From NCBI GenBank assembly GCA_021464245.1, contig JADCRB010000018.1:1590213-1654212 (forward strand): a stretch of 64,000 bases of DNA, in the 5' to 3' direction. The notes under the pieces were generated by a model, which saw only the letters and a program-made list of their open reading frames with translations, had not been told where the DNA came from and did no database searches. Below are positions 37,227-49,123 of this stretch, in pieces (the first letter of the stretch is position 1; every line of letters starts with the position of its first letter). Source of the DNA: Carallia brachiata. Taxonomy: Eukaryota > Streptophyta > Magnoliopsida > Malpighiales > Rhizophoraceae. The position numbers and the translations under genes are program-made.

Positions 37227-38874
37227 AAAATAAAAAATAAAAAATAATTAATTATTAATTTTTTATAACTACATCAATAAAAAAAGTAATTAAAAAAATA
37301 TGTTTTATCGTTTTATTTTTTATACAAATTATACTATAGTTGCAAACAAATTAACAATTAATTGTTGTTTATACACATAGGAACAATAGGGATATTTTTA
37401 CGTGGCTCTAAAACTTTTCCGTAAGAAAAGGAAAGCAAAGAAAGTTGTATCAAAATCCAATTTTTTTCGAAGGTTAACCCTTGGATGCGTTCTCAAACGT
37501 TTTGTTTTCTGATTTGTGGTCGTTTCTCTTCGGGTTTTAGGAAAATTTTCTTTTCTTTTACTTTTCCTGTTTTTTTTTTCTTTTTTTTTTCCATTTGTTT
37601 TTCTTTCCGTTTCTTATGGGTTGGTTGCCACATCTAATAATCAAAAGAGAAAATGTTGAAAAAGTTGATGGACTGGAAGAGATAGATTTAGTGTGCAACG
37701 AATTATGTGTTATGCATATAATTTATAAGTTTGTTATATATTAATTTTAACTGTAAATTTTATAATTTTTATATGTATATTTTTTTCAAAAATTTATAAC
37801 ATGTAAAATTATTAAAGTTAATATGCAACAAATTTATGAAGAATATATATAACAGATAACTCGATTTATCTCTGAATCCATCTCACTCTCAGTTCATGTA
37901 CACAATTTTCATAAGTTAAGCTTTTTTTTTTTACTTGAATTAATTAATATGAATTTTTTATTAATTAACTTTCACTAAAATTCTAAATTTAAACTTTCAG
38001 AGATTTTATTAATATGACATATGATACTCTTAAACATGATTATGAGATTCGATCCGTTTATTAACACGATCAAAAAATAAAATTATTATATTATTAGTTC
38101 GACTACAGTGTCACTAACTTCACTGTATATACAATTAAAAAAAAATAAAATAATAAAATATTTATGCATAAACTGAACGTTACGACCAACATGGAAATTG
38201 CACTTGAGATTTTAACTTACCATTTTTGACCATCGATTTTAACTTATCATAATACATAACATGCCATTTTTACGTGGATTATATGCAACTTAAGCTATCG
38301 CTGTGAAGGTTAAACTTTCCTGTCCTCCGATTGATTTACTCGATGAATTGCAAGACACTCTTGACACTTACTTGCAGCTAGCAATCACCCTTCTTGCTGC
38401 ATTTTGTTGTGTTCTAGAAATTTCATCTTCCCAAAACACGGTCTCGGAAACTCCGCTGATGCTTGAAAATTCTGTTACTATCAGGCTCACCCACTGGTGA
38501 AAACTGCCATGAATTTTCATATCAGGAGGCCTACATGTGCATTCTACTCGTTGGTTCTCATAGGATGGAGCTTGCTACGAAGCTTAGATATTCTAAGCTA
38601 AGTAAGCTGCCGCAAGACTTTAATACTGGCAACTATTGGTGAGAGAATGGCAATCATGGCGGCCTTAACAGGGTGGCGATTTGATGTACTGCACGATTAT
38701 ATGAAGTATGAAGCAATTTATATATGCTTCTAGATATTATTGATTTTATCAAAAGAGTAAGTACGTGTAGTTTCTTACAGATCTGTCAGGGAAGAGCATG
38801 AGATTAAAGTACTGTGTAATGACTAAAAAGCAATACGAGGAGTTGCTTTTATCAATCCTCGAGGATAAAGATTG
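37227..38874. other. AT-rich spacer
   Basis: No gene is supported. The frame at 38303-38500 (MKVKLSCPPIDLLDEL...) has balanced composition but no domain I recognise and no splice context. Confidence 0.4.
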
Positions 38875-39486
38875 TTTTTTTTTTTTAGGTAGGGAAACGG
38901 GGCTAGAAGCCGTGATAGGTACAGTTACCAAAACAATCCTCTAGGCCAAGCCACCCCTATGGAATCCTGCCTCATGAAAGCCAGCACACCACTTGGAGGT
39001 GCATGCGCGCAGCATATGTAAACCCCTATCTAGAGTGAAAGCAAAATTGGTCACCCAATCCACAACCTGATTGGCTTCCCGAAATATACGAGAGATTTGC
39101 ACCCGCCATTGCCTATGGAGAAGCTCCCTGCAACTTTGCACAAGATTGACATTGGGATGAACAGGCGAAATCCCTTTCTGTAAGAGCTCTACTGTCACTA
39201 GAGAGTCAAGCTCTAAATGTATTTTCTTAAATCCACACTGCCATGCCAGCTCCAAGCCACTCAAAACACCCCATAATTCTGCAGTAAGCGCATCACAGCA
39301 GGCAATATTGTGAGCGTACCCCAAGATCCATCTACCGTTCAAATCACGAAAGACACCACCTGCACATGCGCTACCGTACGTCTGGTCCTTTAGAAGCTCC
39401 ATCCCCATATGACCCTTTAAATTATGTAACAACCAATCGGACAAATCACTCGTATATAACATGGCTCTTTTTTTTTTTTTTTTTTT
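38875..39486 (-). mobile_element. LINE fragment with RNase H domain (RVT_3 type)
   Basis: The minus-strand frame 39495-38941 encodes a plant LINE-type RNase H domain: AGGVFRDLNGRWILGY, the glutamate in TAELWGVLSGLELAW, the aspartate in IHLELDSLVTVELL, and FREANQVVDW near the end, the usual place of the last acidic residue. Upstream reverse transcriptase is absent, so the copy is 5'-truncated. After the stop it runs into a 3' tail ending in A12 (T12 at 38875-38886 on the plus strand). A second run, T19 at 39468-39486, marks the other side. No convincing target-site duplication was found. Confidence 0.7.
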
Positions 39487-40622
39487 AATGAACATGGAAG
39501 GCCGAAGCTGTAGAGGGAGAATTGTTAGGATCCAGCCTTAACCAAGCTAGTACAGCGTTGGTAAGAGGAGAGGCCCAATTAAATTGAAGGCCCAACTCCT
39601 GAATAAGAGCAAGAGTTGCAAAGAAGAGGACCACTATTTCTTATTCCTGCATTTCATTGAATTCCTTGAAATTAGACTCTAATAGAAGAATTATCCAAAA
39701 AAAAAAAACTCTGGTAGCAGAAAGTTTCATGAAACTTCAGTAGCCATGGCTAAGATAGAGAAAGATCCTTTGTGATCTATTCTTGGTCTGATACGATGAT
39801 GATGATGAAAGACAGAATCTTGCCAGAGATGTGCTGTACAGCTAGTTAAGCACCACCAACCTCGGGTGCCCCATCTGCTCCTTTACAAGCATTGGGGGCA
39901 GTCGCTTTCTCCATTTTGTGACAGACAAAAGGCCACAAAATGCTTAAGATAGCATATAGCGCGCAAGTACAGCTTGTCCAATCAATTTGCTCTCTCAATT
40001 TTATTAATAATAATCGTTTTTATTTTTTATTTTATAATTATTTATACGTAATATATTTTGATTAATTATTAAAAAATTAAAAATTAAAAATATTATAAAT
40101 TTATTATTAAAAAATATTAATATATTAATTTTTTATTGATAATTATAAAAAAAAAAAAAAAAAAAAAGACTGTTAGTCTTTAACAAACCCCTTAGCCCAC
40201 GGTCTTTTTTATCAGGTCAACCTACTTTTATCCATAGCTGCATTTGGCAGTTCAGGGAAGCTTGGCTTCGCCGGGGATGTACAGAGGGTCTGCCTGCCGC
40301 GGGCTGTAAGCATTCTTTTCCGATTCCCACGACCAGCAAAGTTTAAAGGGCTGTATTTATAGTTTTAAATTTTTATCAAAGAGTTTAGTAAAATTAAATA
40401 TATATATTTAAAATATTTTTAATAAAATATAATTTTGAATAAAATTAAATATATATTCATAAAATTTATTTTTTTTATAAGACAGATTTTTGTCAGTAGT
40501 ATTTTTAAGTACCACTCTTACTTCTTTTTTTTTTTTTTTTTGTAATTTCTTTTAACATTGAAAAAACATAAGGAAACGAGCTGTCTCCATTGTCAATTAA
40601 GTTGTTAAATAACAATTACTCT
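39487..40622. other. Repeat-like spacer, unresolved
   Basis: Between two retroelement pieces. 39500-39720 is GC-richer and contains a weak primer-binding-site lookalike (CTCTGGTAGCAGA near 39709) but no bounded LTR. 40000-40170 is AT-rich with an A-run. No gene seen. Confidence 0.35.
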
Positions 40623-41220
40623 GTTTTTTTTTGACGGAAATGGATCATTGAATTAATTCATCGAAAAAACGTACAATAAGCCAACGCATAGGCATGGAAG
40701 ATACCTGCATAATGCAGGAAATTCAAATCGGCACAGTGGCCTACAGATCATACGGTCACTCGGACCTTTCAGAGACTGGGATCGACACTCAGAAATAAAC
40801 AATCCTCTGATGAGGATATAAACCGACATATAACTAAACCTAATTAACCAGAAAAGTTACTTAGATCTAATCTAGTCGAACGACACTGCCCAAGGCAGAA
40901 AATACCATACCTAGATGGACCCATAACGAAAATCGATGAACAATACAGACCACCAATTTTCCGTAAAATTAAACTACATCCAGCATAGATATAGTAACAA
41001 AACACCCAACACAAACAAACACAGACATAATCTTCCCAAAGCTCCTGGGGAGCCAAAATAATGCTAATCAGTAGCACCTGTAACGATTCACCGAAGTGGA
41101 AGGCGGCCGGCGACAAGCTAGAAGGAGGCGACGGTGGATCAAAAGAGGGCAGTAGCAACTGATATATGGCCAGTGAAGTAGGCGGCTGTGCCAGCAAAGT
41201 AGTTGCCTACTTGTTCCTTT
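40623..41220 (-). mobile_element. Probable 3' end of a LINE or other retroposon
   Basis: Read on the minus strand, about 600 bp of balanced-composition sequence ends in ATTCAATGATCCATTTCCGT and then a poly(A) run (T-run at 40623-40632 on the plus strand), the form of a retroposon 3' end. The 118-residue frame at 41197-40844 has no recognised domain. Ends and flanking duplication are not clear. Confidence 0.4.
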
Positions 41221-42038
41221 CTTGCATGGTCCTGGAAAATCGATGCTGGGTTGTAGATAAAGAAAATAACCACACCATCTTTTTCACATCTCATTTCATT
41301 GCGGTAATTCCAAATCCAAAATTTACGGGATAACCATTAGAAGTTTGGTGAATTCATAGCATTATAAAACAATTTACTAATTTTTTTAGAGAAAAATTCC
41401 ATGGATGGAGAAAGTGGTTAAAGGCCATCCAAAAGACATTAGGTAACAGTTTTTTTATTAAAAATTAAATTCTTAAATAATACTAAATTATTTAAAATAA
41501 TAAAAAAAAGATATATAACTATTTTCTGACTAAATTCTGTCTTTACCTACCAAACCCCATTTTTTTTAATGAATAACGGATTTTGTATAACAAGAAAAAA
41601 GAATAAAAATGGACCCCTGCTAGACGGCTGGCCCCAAAGTTTGGTTAGACATCAGACCGTTAGGCATCTGCCACGTAATCCTCGGCTTTCCTGTTCCAAA
41701 GGCTTCTAACTCTCTTTTTGAGCCCTTTTTATGTCTTTCCTATTCAACTTGTTCAGGTCTTTCCTTCTCTATCCTTTTTTTTTTTTTGGGGGGGGGGTTC
41801 TAATTGAGTTGAGATTTTTAAGAAGCATTAAATAATCCCATCTAAAGCGATAAACAAGCCAAAAAAGAAACAAATAAAAAAGAAAAGGAGGAAAAAAAAA
41901 AAAAACAGAAAGAGAAAGGTTTAAACTTTTGATAGTGCAAAAATCCCCAGAAACCCCATATTTGATTCCATTCCATCGAGACAAAATCCCGCTTTCTCAA
42001 TCCCTAGTGAGAGAAATAAAAAGGGTTATTCCCAGAAA
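41221..42038. other. Upstream region of the kelch gene
   Basis: AT-rich, then a T13-G10 homopolymer junction at 41775-41797. The last 200 bp should contain the leader of the kelch gene. No TATA box could be chosen with confidence. Confidence 0.4.
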
Positions 42039-45000
42039 ATGAGATGGGAAAGGCTCCAGCTTTACCAAACCCAACAACAACAACAACAACGAGTTGCTGT
42101 ACCACAAGAGCTGAAACAGGATAATAGTGGGCCAGGGAAGAGGTGGGGCCACACTTGCAATTCCATTAAAGGGGGCAGGTTTCTCTATGTTTTTGGTGGT
42201 TATGGCAAAGACAACTGCCAGACCAACCAAGTTCATGTCTTTGACACTGGTGGGTTGGCCTTCACTATATTTATGTCCGTTTCCAACATTGGATTAATAA
42301 GTTTTCCTTTGTTGTGTTTTTTCTTTCTTTGTTTGAATTGTTACTTTGTAGTCTCTTTGCAATTTTAGTGTTTGCATTAAACGCCTGCGTCTTTACTGAA
42401 GGAAAAAGTTTGAATCTTTATTGGAATTACCTGTTTTTGGAAGCCATTTAAATTGTTTATTAGGGTTCTCATGGGATTTTTTCGGTAGTGTATTCTTGTT
42501 TGGCATTAATTTGTGTGGGTTTAATTTGGTGGTGTGATAAATTTTATTTTCTGTTTTTATCTGTATAAGCTGTTGATTGATGATTGTGCATGCATTGTAC
42601 AGTTTTATTAAGGGTTGCACAATAATTGAAATTTTGTGTGGCCGTTGAGGTTCCTGCTGGGTCCTTGTTTAGCATTAATGTATGGCATCCATGGTCTTTA
42701 GATTATTTTTGACACACCCAGCTGTAGTAGGAATTTTCCCGTTTCCTTCCCAGTGTCAGTCAATTAAGATTCACCATCAAGAGAGGAAAGACCCTGTACT
42801 TTACTTTAGGTTAGGCCGGTCACATCATTCACGAAATTCCCCTGCCCATTGATCAATCCCATGAGTACGCATCCAGTCAGCACATAGCGAATGAAAAAAG
42901 CGTTCGCATTGCATTGTACGTTAATGTTGAAGTATTGATCTGCCAAATAAAGTTTGTTAGCTCTTACGTTGCTGCTTGATAGCCTTTTGCGTTTATCTGT
43001 TTATGATAGACGTATCTTCTTATGTTGGAATGTTAATGGTTCCATCTACAATCATTTCCCCTTGGTTTCATCACTTTAAGTTTACTCAGCCTTTTCTTTT
43101 GTTTATCATAGAATCCTCATATGGAGCGTCTTTCCCCAAAATACGCTTCATTCTCTCATGTTCTGGGTTGTTGACATGTAGCTAAGCAGGCTTGGAGCCA
43201 GCCAGCCAGTGATAAAAGGTACGCCCCCTACTCCAAGGGACAGCCACAGTTGTACAGCTGTTGGAGACAATCTGTTCGTGTTTGGTGGTACTGATGGCAG
43301 GAACCCTCTTAAGGATCTGCATATATTAGATACTTGTAAGCAACAGCCATAATGGTTTCTTTTCCTCTTTGGCTTGATATTAGCCTGCTAAACAGGATGG
43401 GATTTAAAGTTGGTATCTCTTTGGTGCTGGTAGTTGCAAGAACTAATATTAATTCCCTTATTTATGCTGACTATTTATTTTCAAATTGTAGCATCACACA
43501 CATGGATATCTCCTAGTGTAAGAGGTGATGGACCAGAGCCGCGGGAGGGCCATAGTGCAGCTCTTGTGGGGAAACGACTTTTCATATTCGGGGGCTGTGG
43601 AAAATCTACAGAGAACAATGTGGAAGTGTACTACAATGATGTTTACATACTGAATACAGGTATCGTTGTTGCATGTTACCTCTACAGTGCACATAATTTC
43701 CATCTACATAGGGCTAATTTTCTGAACAATCTTTGATCACAACCAGCTGTGATCATTCTGGTATAACTCCAACCTGCGCCAAAAAAGTCGATTCTCCTCT
43801 CTTTGGGAAGGAGGAAGGTATAGATAGAGTTTTGATAGATTCTGTTTAAATTGGGTGGTCAATGTTTATGGATACACTGCCGATTTTTGGGGGCATTTAA
43901 TACTGTTATTGCTGTTTCTGAGTTTTGGCTAGGTTTTGCATTGTAGTACATTGGTGGCTGGTTGATACATATGTTGAAGATGTTATACAAGTTTTTCCCC
44001 TTTTTTCCTGCAGAGACATTTGTATGGAAGCGTGCAACAACATCAGGCACCCCACCTTCTGCTCGTGATAGCCATAGTTGCTCATCTTGGAAGAACAAAA
44101 TAATTGTGATTGGTGGTGAAAATGACCGTGATTGTTATTTGTCTGATGTGCACGTTCTAGATGCAGGTTCTACTCATTCTTTTACGAAGTTACATGTGTA
44201 CTTACATAAAGTGCACGAATATAGAGACACCCGCGCACAAACTCATGCAGGTTCATTGGGCCCTCCACCTTTGCACGTGATAGCCATAGTTACTTGGAGG
44301 AACAAAAGCATTTTTATTAGTGGCAAAAATGACCATGATTATTATTTTTGTTTTTTGTGCAAATTCCTGAGCAATTTTACTCAATGTAATATGTAAAATG
44401 TTTATTTGTTTAAGCATTAGTTATAACTCATCCTACAGGTATTACTGTTGGGCATTGCATATTCTTCTGCCTAATGTTTGTTTGTTTTTTTTTTTTTTTT
44501 TTTTTTCTGTGAATTTTTTTAGAAGCTCTTGTTTGGAAGGAGCTTAACACCTCAGGCCAAAAGCTGACTCCTCGAGCTGGCCATGCTACTGTTGCCTTTG
44601 GAAAAAATTTATTTGTTTTTGGCGGATTTACAGATGCTCAAAATCTCTATGATGACCTCTACATACTTGATATTGGTATGTATTACAATCTTGTCTATAA
44701 TGCCTTAAGGTCTGTTTACCTTCACATTCGTAGAAGGCGCAAGCTTTAGTGATGTTTTGCAAGCATCTTTGTTGCAGAAGACATTGATTCTAACTTGTTT
44801 GGTTGAAACATATTACCGATAAGACCCAACTGCACATTGAGGCGGATGCTTCATTGACTATATCATGTGATAGATATGGATCTTGGTATCCCCTTGAAAA
44901 TGCCAAGCTCACCACATTTTTTTAGTTTGGTGCGAATGTTAGATAAACATTTTATCTCTGCTATACAATTTTGTTATAGATCTATGATTCTAGGTTATGA

Positions 45001-48000
45001 AGCTTGTTAATTTGCATTCAGTAGGAATTTGTGTGTGGGACGTATGCGATGTTACAACTTGAATCTGTCAGGCTTTGTACTCACACCTCCCCACCATTGG
45101 GCAATTGGAAATTTTGATGTTTAATTTTCTTCCTGGTGGCTTTCTAAATATGAGCTGATTACAACATTATTTAATCAATCCATGGTTCTTATCGTTTTAC
45201 ATGCGTAATTGCTGTAGATAGTGGTGTCTGGACCAAGATGATGACTACAGGAGACGGGCCTTCTGCTAGGTTTTCTATGGCTGGAGACTGCTTGGATCCG
45301 TTAAATGGTGGTGTACTTGTGTTTATAGGTGGTTGCAATAAGAGTCTGGAGGCATTGGATGACATGTACTACTTGCACACAGGTTCGGTATAGTCATTTT
45401 AGTTTTTCCTTGTGCTGAATTTCCTTCCTGTTTCTCCGTTTGGATTCTCTGTTCCTCAAATAATTTAATGAATCTAGGTCTCTGTATTGTTTGATAACCC
45501 GATATATTTTGTCATGACAGGACTTTCAAGTTTACACGGTGAAATGCATGTAGAAAAGCTATCCTTGAGGAAGCAATTGAAGCTGAAATGCCAAGAGCAA
45601 AATTTAAACTTTTCTTTACATGATAAAGCTTTGATTACAATTGACACAATGGCAAATTATCCCCAGACAAGTAAGAATTGGATTCTTGCATTCCCATATT
45701 GTAAAATTGAAGTCTGGTGATTTTTCATAAACTGAACTGATCATTGAAAGTTGTTCACATGTCATTATTCGAAGAAAACTTACTTGAGGGTGTCTTAATA
45801 TTATCATGTGTTTGGAATTATTTGACATCATTTGATGTTTTGGTTCCATTGCTTGTTCGTGAGCTTTTTACATTTCTGTTAGAAATGTATTTAGATATAT
45901 CAAAATGCTTCCAGCTATTTTTTGGTGGATGCTTGCCTATTATTGCACAATTTGTTTTGGTGTCGTGTTTCAATTTTAGCTTTCATGTTTGACTATGCGC
46001 AGGCGTGACCATTTTCCTTTTTTTGTTTTGGTCAATTATGTCGTGTCAAGTTTGCTTTGTACCAAGTCTGCTTATGTTGGGCTGCTGTTAGAGAAGTTGG
46101 GTAGGTGAGGCTAGTATTTGTAGTTTAGTTGAGTAGATAGCTTTATATAATGTACTGATTTAGCTTAAGCTTTTGGATTTGATGCCCATGTAACGGAATC
46201 CTATCAGCATCCTTTTCCTAGACTTAAAGGCCTGTACTCCTGTTGGGTTTGGAACATCTCCATAATACATCTAATGCTACTCCAATTATTTTTTGGCAGT
46301 TTTCCAGGTTGGAGGGGTATTTGAATTTCCTTTTATATGTCGTTTATGTATGTCACGTTGTTGGAGTGCATACCACTGAGCTCCAACTTGCTAAGGACTA
46401 TTAGTAATTAATCTCCACCATGCGATATTTAAAAAAAAAAAAAAAATTGTGGCAGAATTAAGCTTTCAACCTATTGATTACAGCTGGAGATTCAAGATAC
46501 TTTAATCAACTTATGTAGAGGATAGACCTTGGTTGTTTTCTTGGAAAGAGGTGAACTAAGGCAAAGAGGTGAATCATGGAATTTTGTTGTGTTCTTTTTC
46601 ACTCTTGAGGACACTTGCCCCTCCTCAGTCATTATGACCACTCAAAACTTTCAAGACTTGGTCCAGTGGCTGAAAAACTTTGTCAATTAAACTTTGTAAA
46701 AGGCTTCCAAAAGTTCTACTCGGAAGTGTTATTCTATTTCTGTATTCTCGTTTTAACATTCCTGAAGACTCGGACATGTGAAACCTGTCAAAATTATTTG
46801 TATGGTTATTGTAGAGTAATAAAATTTTGTTCAAGACACCAATAATTTTAAACTAAAATATGTGAATAATTTGCTTGTCTGATAGTAGGATTGGCACTGG
46901 CTGCCGCAAGGTTAAGGGTGTGATTCCTTTGTGTGGGGATCTTTTCTTCTCCTTCTTCTTCGTTTTTTTTTTTTTGAGGGTGGGGGGCAGAAAAATAATT
47001 TGTCACAAATCTTTGTGCATGGGTTTGTGGCGAATTTTTCTTAAAGCAATAATGATTTTCTTTTCAGGAGGGGAGAATTTCTTATTGAATGAAGTGCAGC
47101 TTCATCAGGGAAAGAAGACATTTCTTGCCAAAGTTACAGAAAGTTTCCCTCATGGATATACCATTGAAACTATCATAGATGGAAAGCCTTTACGTGGATT
47201 ATTGTTTGCTAATAAGCCAATCTCTCCCGAGATCTTTAATCATAACAACAGTAGGTGAGAAAAATGATTTTTGTGTACTTGTTTCACAGCCATCACTTGC
47301 TCTGAAGCATTTCTGTTGAAAATCATGGTTAACACCATATGCATATGCCAGGAAAAGAACTGGTGGGGATGTTGGTGTAACTTTGAATGGTGACTACAAT
47401 GGCAAATCTAAAACTGCCAGGACCATCAAGCAGGATGTAGCAGATCATGTGAAGCCAGACAATCTCCATGCAGAGAATTCAACCTCTCACAAACACAAGA
47501 CAGAAGCTGCTGCCCCTTGTCCAAAGAATATAGCTTCTTCTAATGTTTTTCAAGCTCATGAGGTCTGAGCGTGTTTTCCTTTCTCGTTGTTTTCTTTGTT
47601 AGGTCATCTCTTCATATTTGAGAGAGTATTTGTTTCTTCTTTTGGCTACAAGTTTGCTTCAAATGCCTTATTCAGGACTCTGTGGAACTTACATATATGC
47701 ATCATGCTCAATATGGTTATGTTTAATAATGAGAGCTGCAAATTAATGTTGTTTTGCTTTGTATTACTTGCTTGTTATTTTACAAGAGGAATAAAATAAC
47801 TCCATTTCTATTTTTTGACTCTTATTATAGAATGGACAAAATTTTCTCGAATTCATAACACAATCTAAACATGGAAAGCTATTGACAACGCATAATTTCC
47901 TTTATCAGGTCATATTGGCCTTTTTCTCTTAAGTTATTTTTCTTCCCAAATTGTTCTGCCTTTTAATTGCAACCCTTTTCCTGTTATCAACTATTGTGCT

Positions 48001-49123
48001 AAAATTTTTTTTATATTTTTGTCTTGTATCAGGCACTGTCTCAACCTTTTTTCTCTCGTGATGCCTTCCCATTTTCTTTATTTATTTTTTTCTTTAGCCA
48101 CTTTTTGTTGTCTTCCAATCACATTATTCTCTCTCATTTGATAACAATCACAAGAACACAATCTTATGTGGTGCCACCTTTTCTTCGTTCGATTAGTTTT
48201 TTTAGGTATTTTTAATCATACTTTATTTTTCTTCAAATTATTGTTCTCACGTTTATCTAATATCCATACATTTATCTGTCTCTTGGTTGTAATACAAATG
48301 AACACTTACAACTGAATAAGATTTACCTCGTAATTTTAGTGACTTTCATTAGTTTGTGGAAAATATATATTTGCCTATGGGTATTTGAATAGGTCATTAC
48401 TTGTGAAGTAATGGTTGAACTGTGTAAATGCATGTTTTATCAATTAACTTTTTGGAGGCAGTCTTGATGCCAGAAAAATCCCAGTGTTTCTGGTGAAAGA
48501 AATGCTGTCTTCTGACTTTGTTATACAGAGTGACATCAAACGGATTATTTGAAAGCTGATTCTGCATGTTTGAACTAGTTTGATGATGGACATTGACTGA
48601 TCATTATGATCTGCTTTTGTTGCAGGGCCCTGCAAACCATGAACAACCAGTGGCTCCTTCCCTGAATTTAAATGATGATATAAAAAATGATGCCCCGATA
48701 TCTGATGCTGAATTTCAGAAGGAAACTTCTGCTACAGCCAAAGATTCTATAACTTTCTCCCCAAATCAAGGTGTGTGAATGTACAATACACAACAGCTTC
48801 CGGCCAGAGACTGGTGGCAAATTAATAGCAATACTATTTATGCAACCCCATTTAAATTCATTGTATTATTGGGTGGAGTAAGGCTTGGAAAGCTAAGTAG
48901 CTGGTCAAAGTGCCATAAAACAAATAAAAACACTGATTTTTTTTAAGTTGGGGCAGATCATGTGTATGAACTTCATTGGTCTAAGATTGTCTATAAACAA
49001 TGGGATCTCCCTGGCGGAACTATTTGTTGCCTGCCTTCGATGTTTTAACATGATGGATTTGTGTTGGCAGATGGCAGGAACCCAGCTGCTGGAGTGCTAA
49101 ACGATCCGGGGAAATCAGTTTGA
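42039..49123 (+). CDS. Kelch-repeat protein (galactose oxidase/kelch superfamily), 4-bp duplication in exon 2
   Basis: Resembles the Arabidopsis kelch proteins At1g18610/At1g74150, whose role is not established. Exons: 42039-42249, 43182-43335, 43492-43659, 44014-44166, 44523-44675, 45218-45382, 45521-45670, 47068-47254, 47352-47562, 48626-48770, 49071-49123. About 581 residues once frame is corrected. A short Gln run (CAA repeat) precedes kelch blades, each with a GG doublet and a spaced Trp: RFLYVFGGYGKDN, NLFVFGGTDG, RLFIFGGCGKSTENN, IIVIGGENDRD, LFVFGGFTDAQN and VLVFIGGCNKS. The C-terminal third is non-kelch and charged. Exon 2 holds CCAG three times (43198-43209) where frame needs two, so after WSQP the frame is lost. 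An alternative acceptor at the third CAG (43209) would give an in-frame VIKGTPP join, dropping eight residues, but it lacks a good pyrimidine tract. The final exons are short, so the true 3' end is less certain. Confidence 0.85.
44251..44346 (+). repeat. Decayed duplicate of kelch exon 4 inside intron 4
   Basis: Starting just after a GCAG, this stretch aligns with the middle of exon 4 (44014-44166): both contain CCACCTT, CGTGATAGCCATAGTT, TGGA.GAACAAAA and AAAATGACC.TGATT.TTATTT. The translated relic reads TWRNKSIFISGKNDHDYYF against SSWKNKIIVIGGENDRDCYL. Small indels break it and no donor follows, so it is unlikely to be spliced in. Confidence 0.75.

Noticed and set aside
39500..39720. Copia-type LTR with primer-binding site (CTCTGGTAGCAGA)
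   Set aside because: The motif only loosely matches the usual methionine-tRNA site, and no LTR pair, TG...CA ends or polymerase frame were found.
42071..42089. CAA repeat as a non-coding microsatellite
   Set aside because: It lies in frame in kelch exon 1 and encodes a short Gln run.
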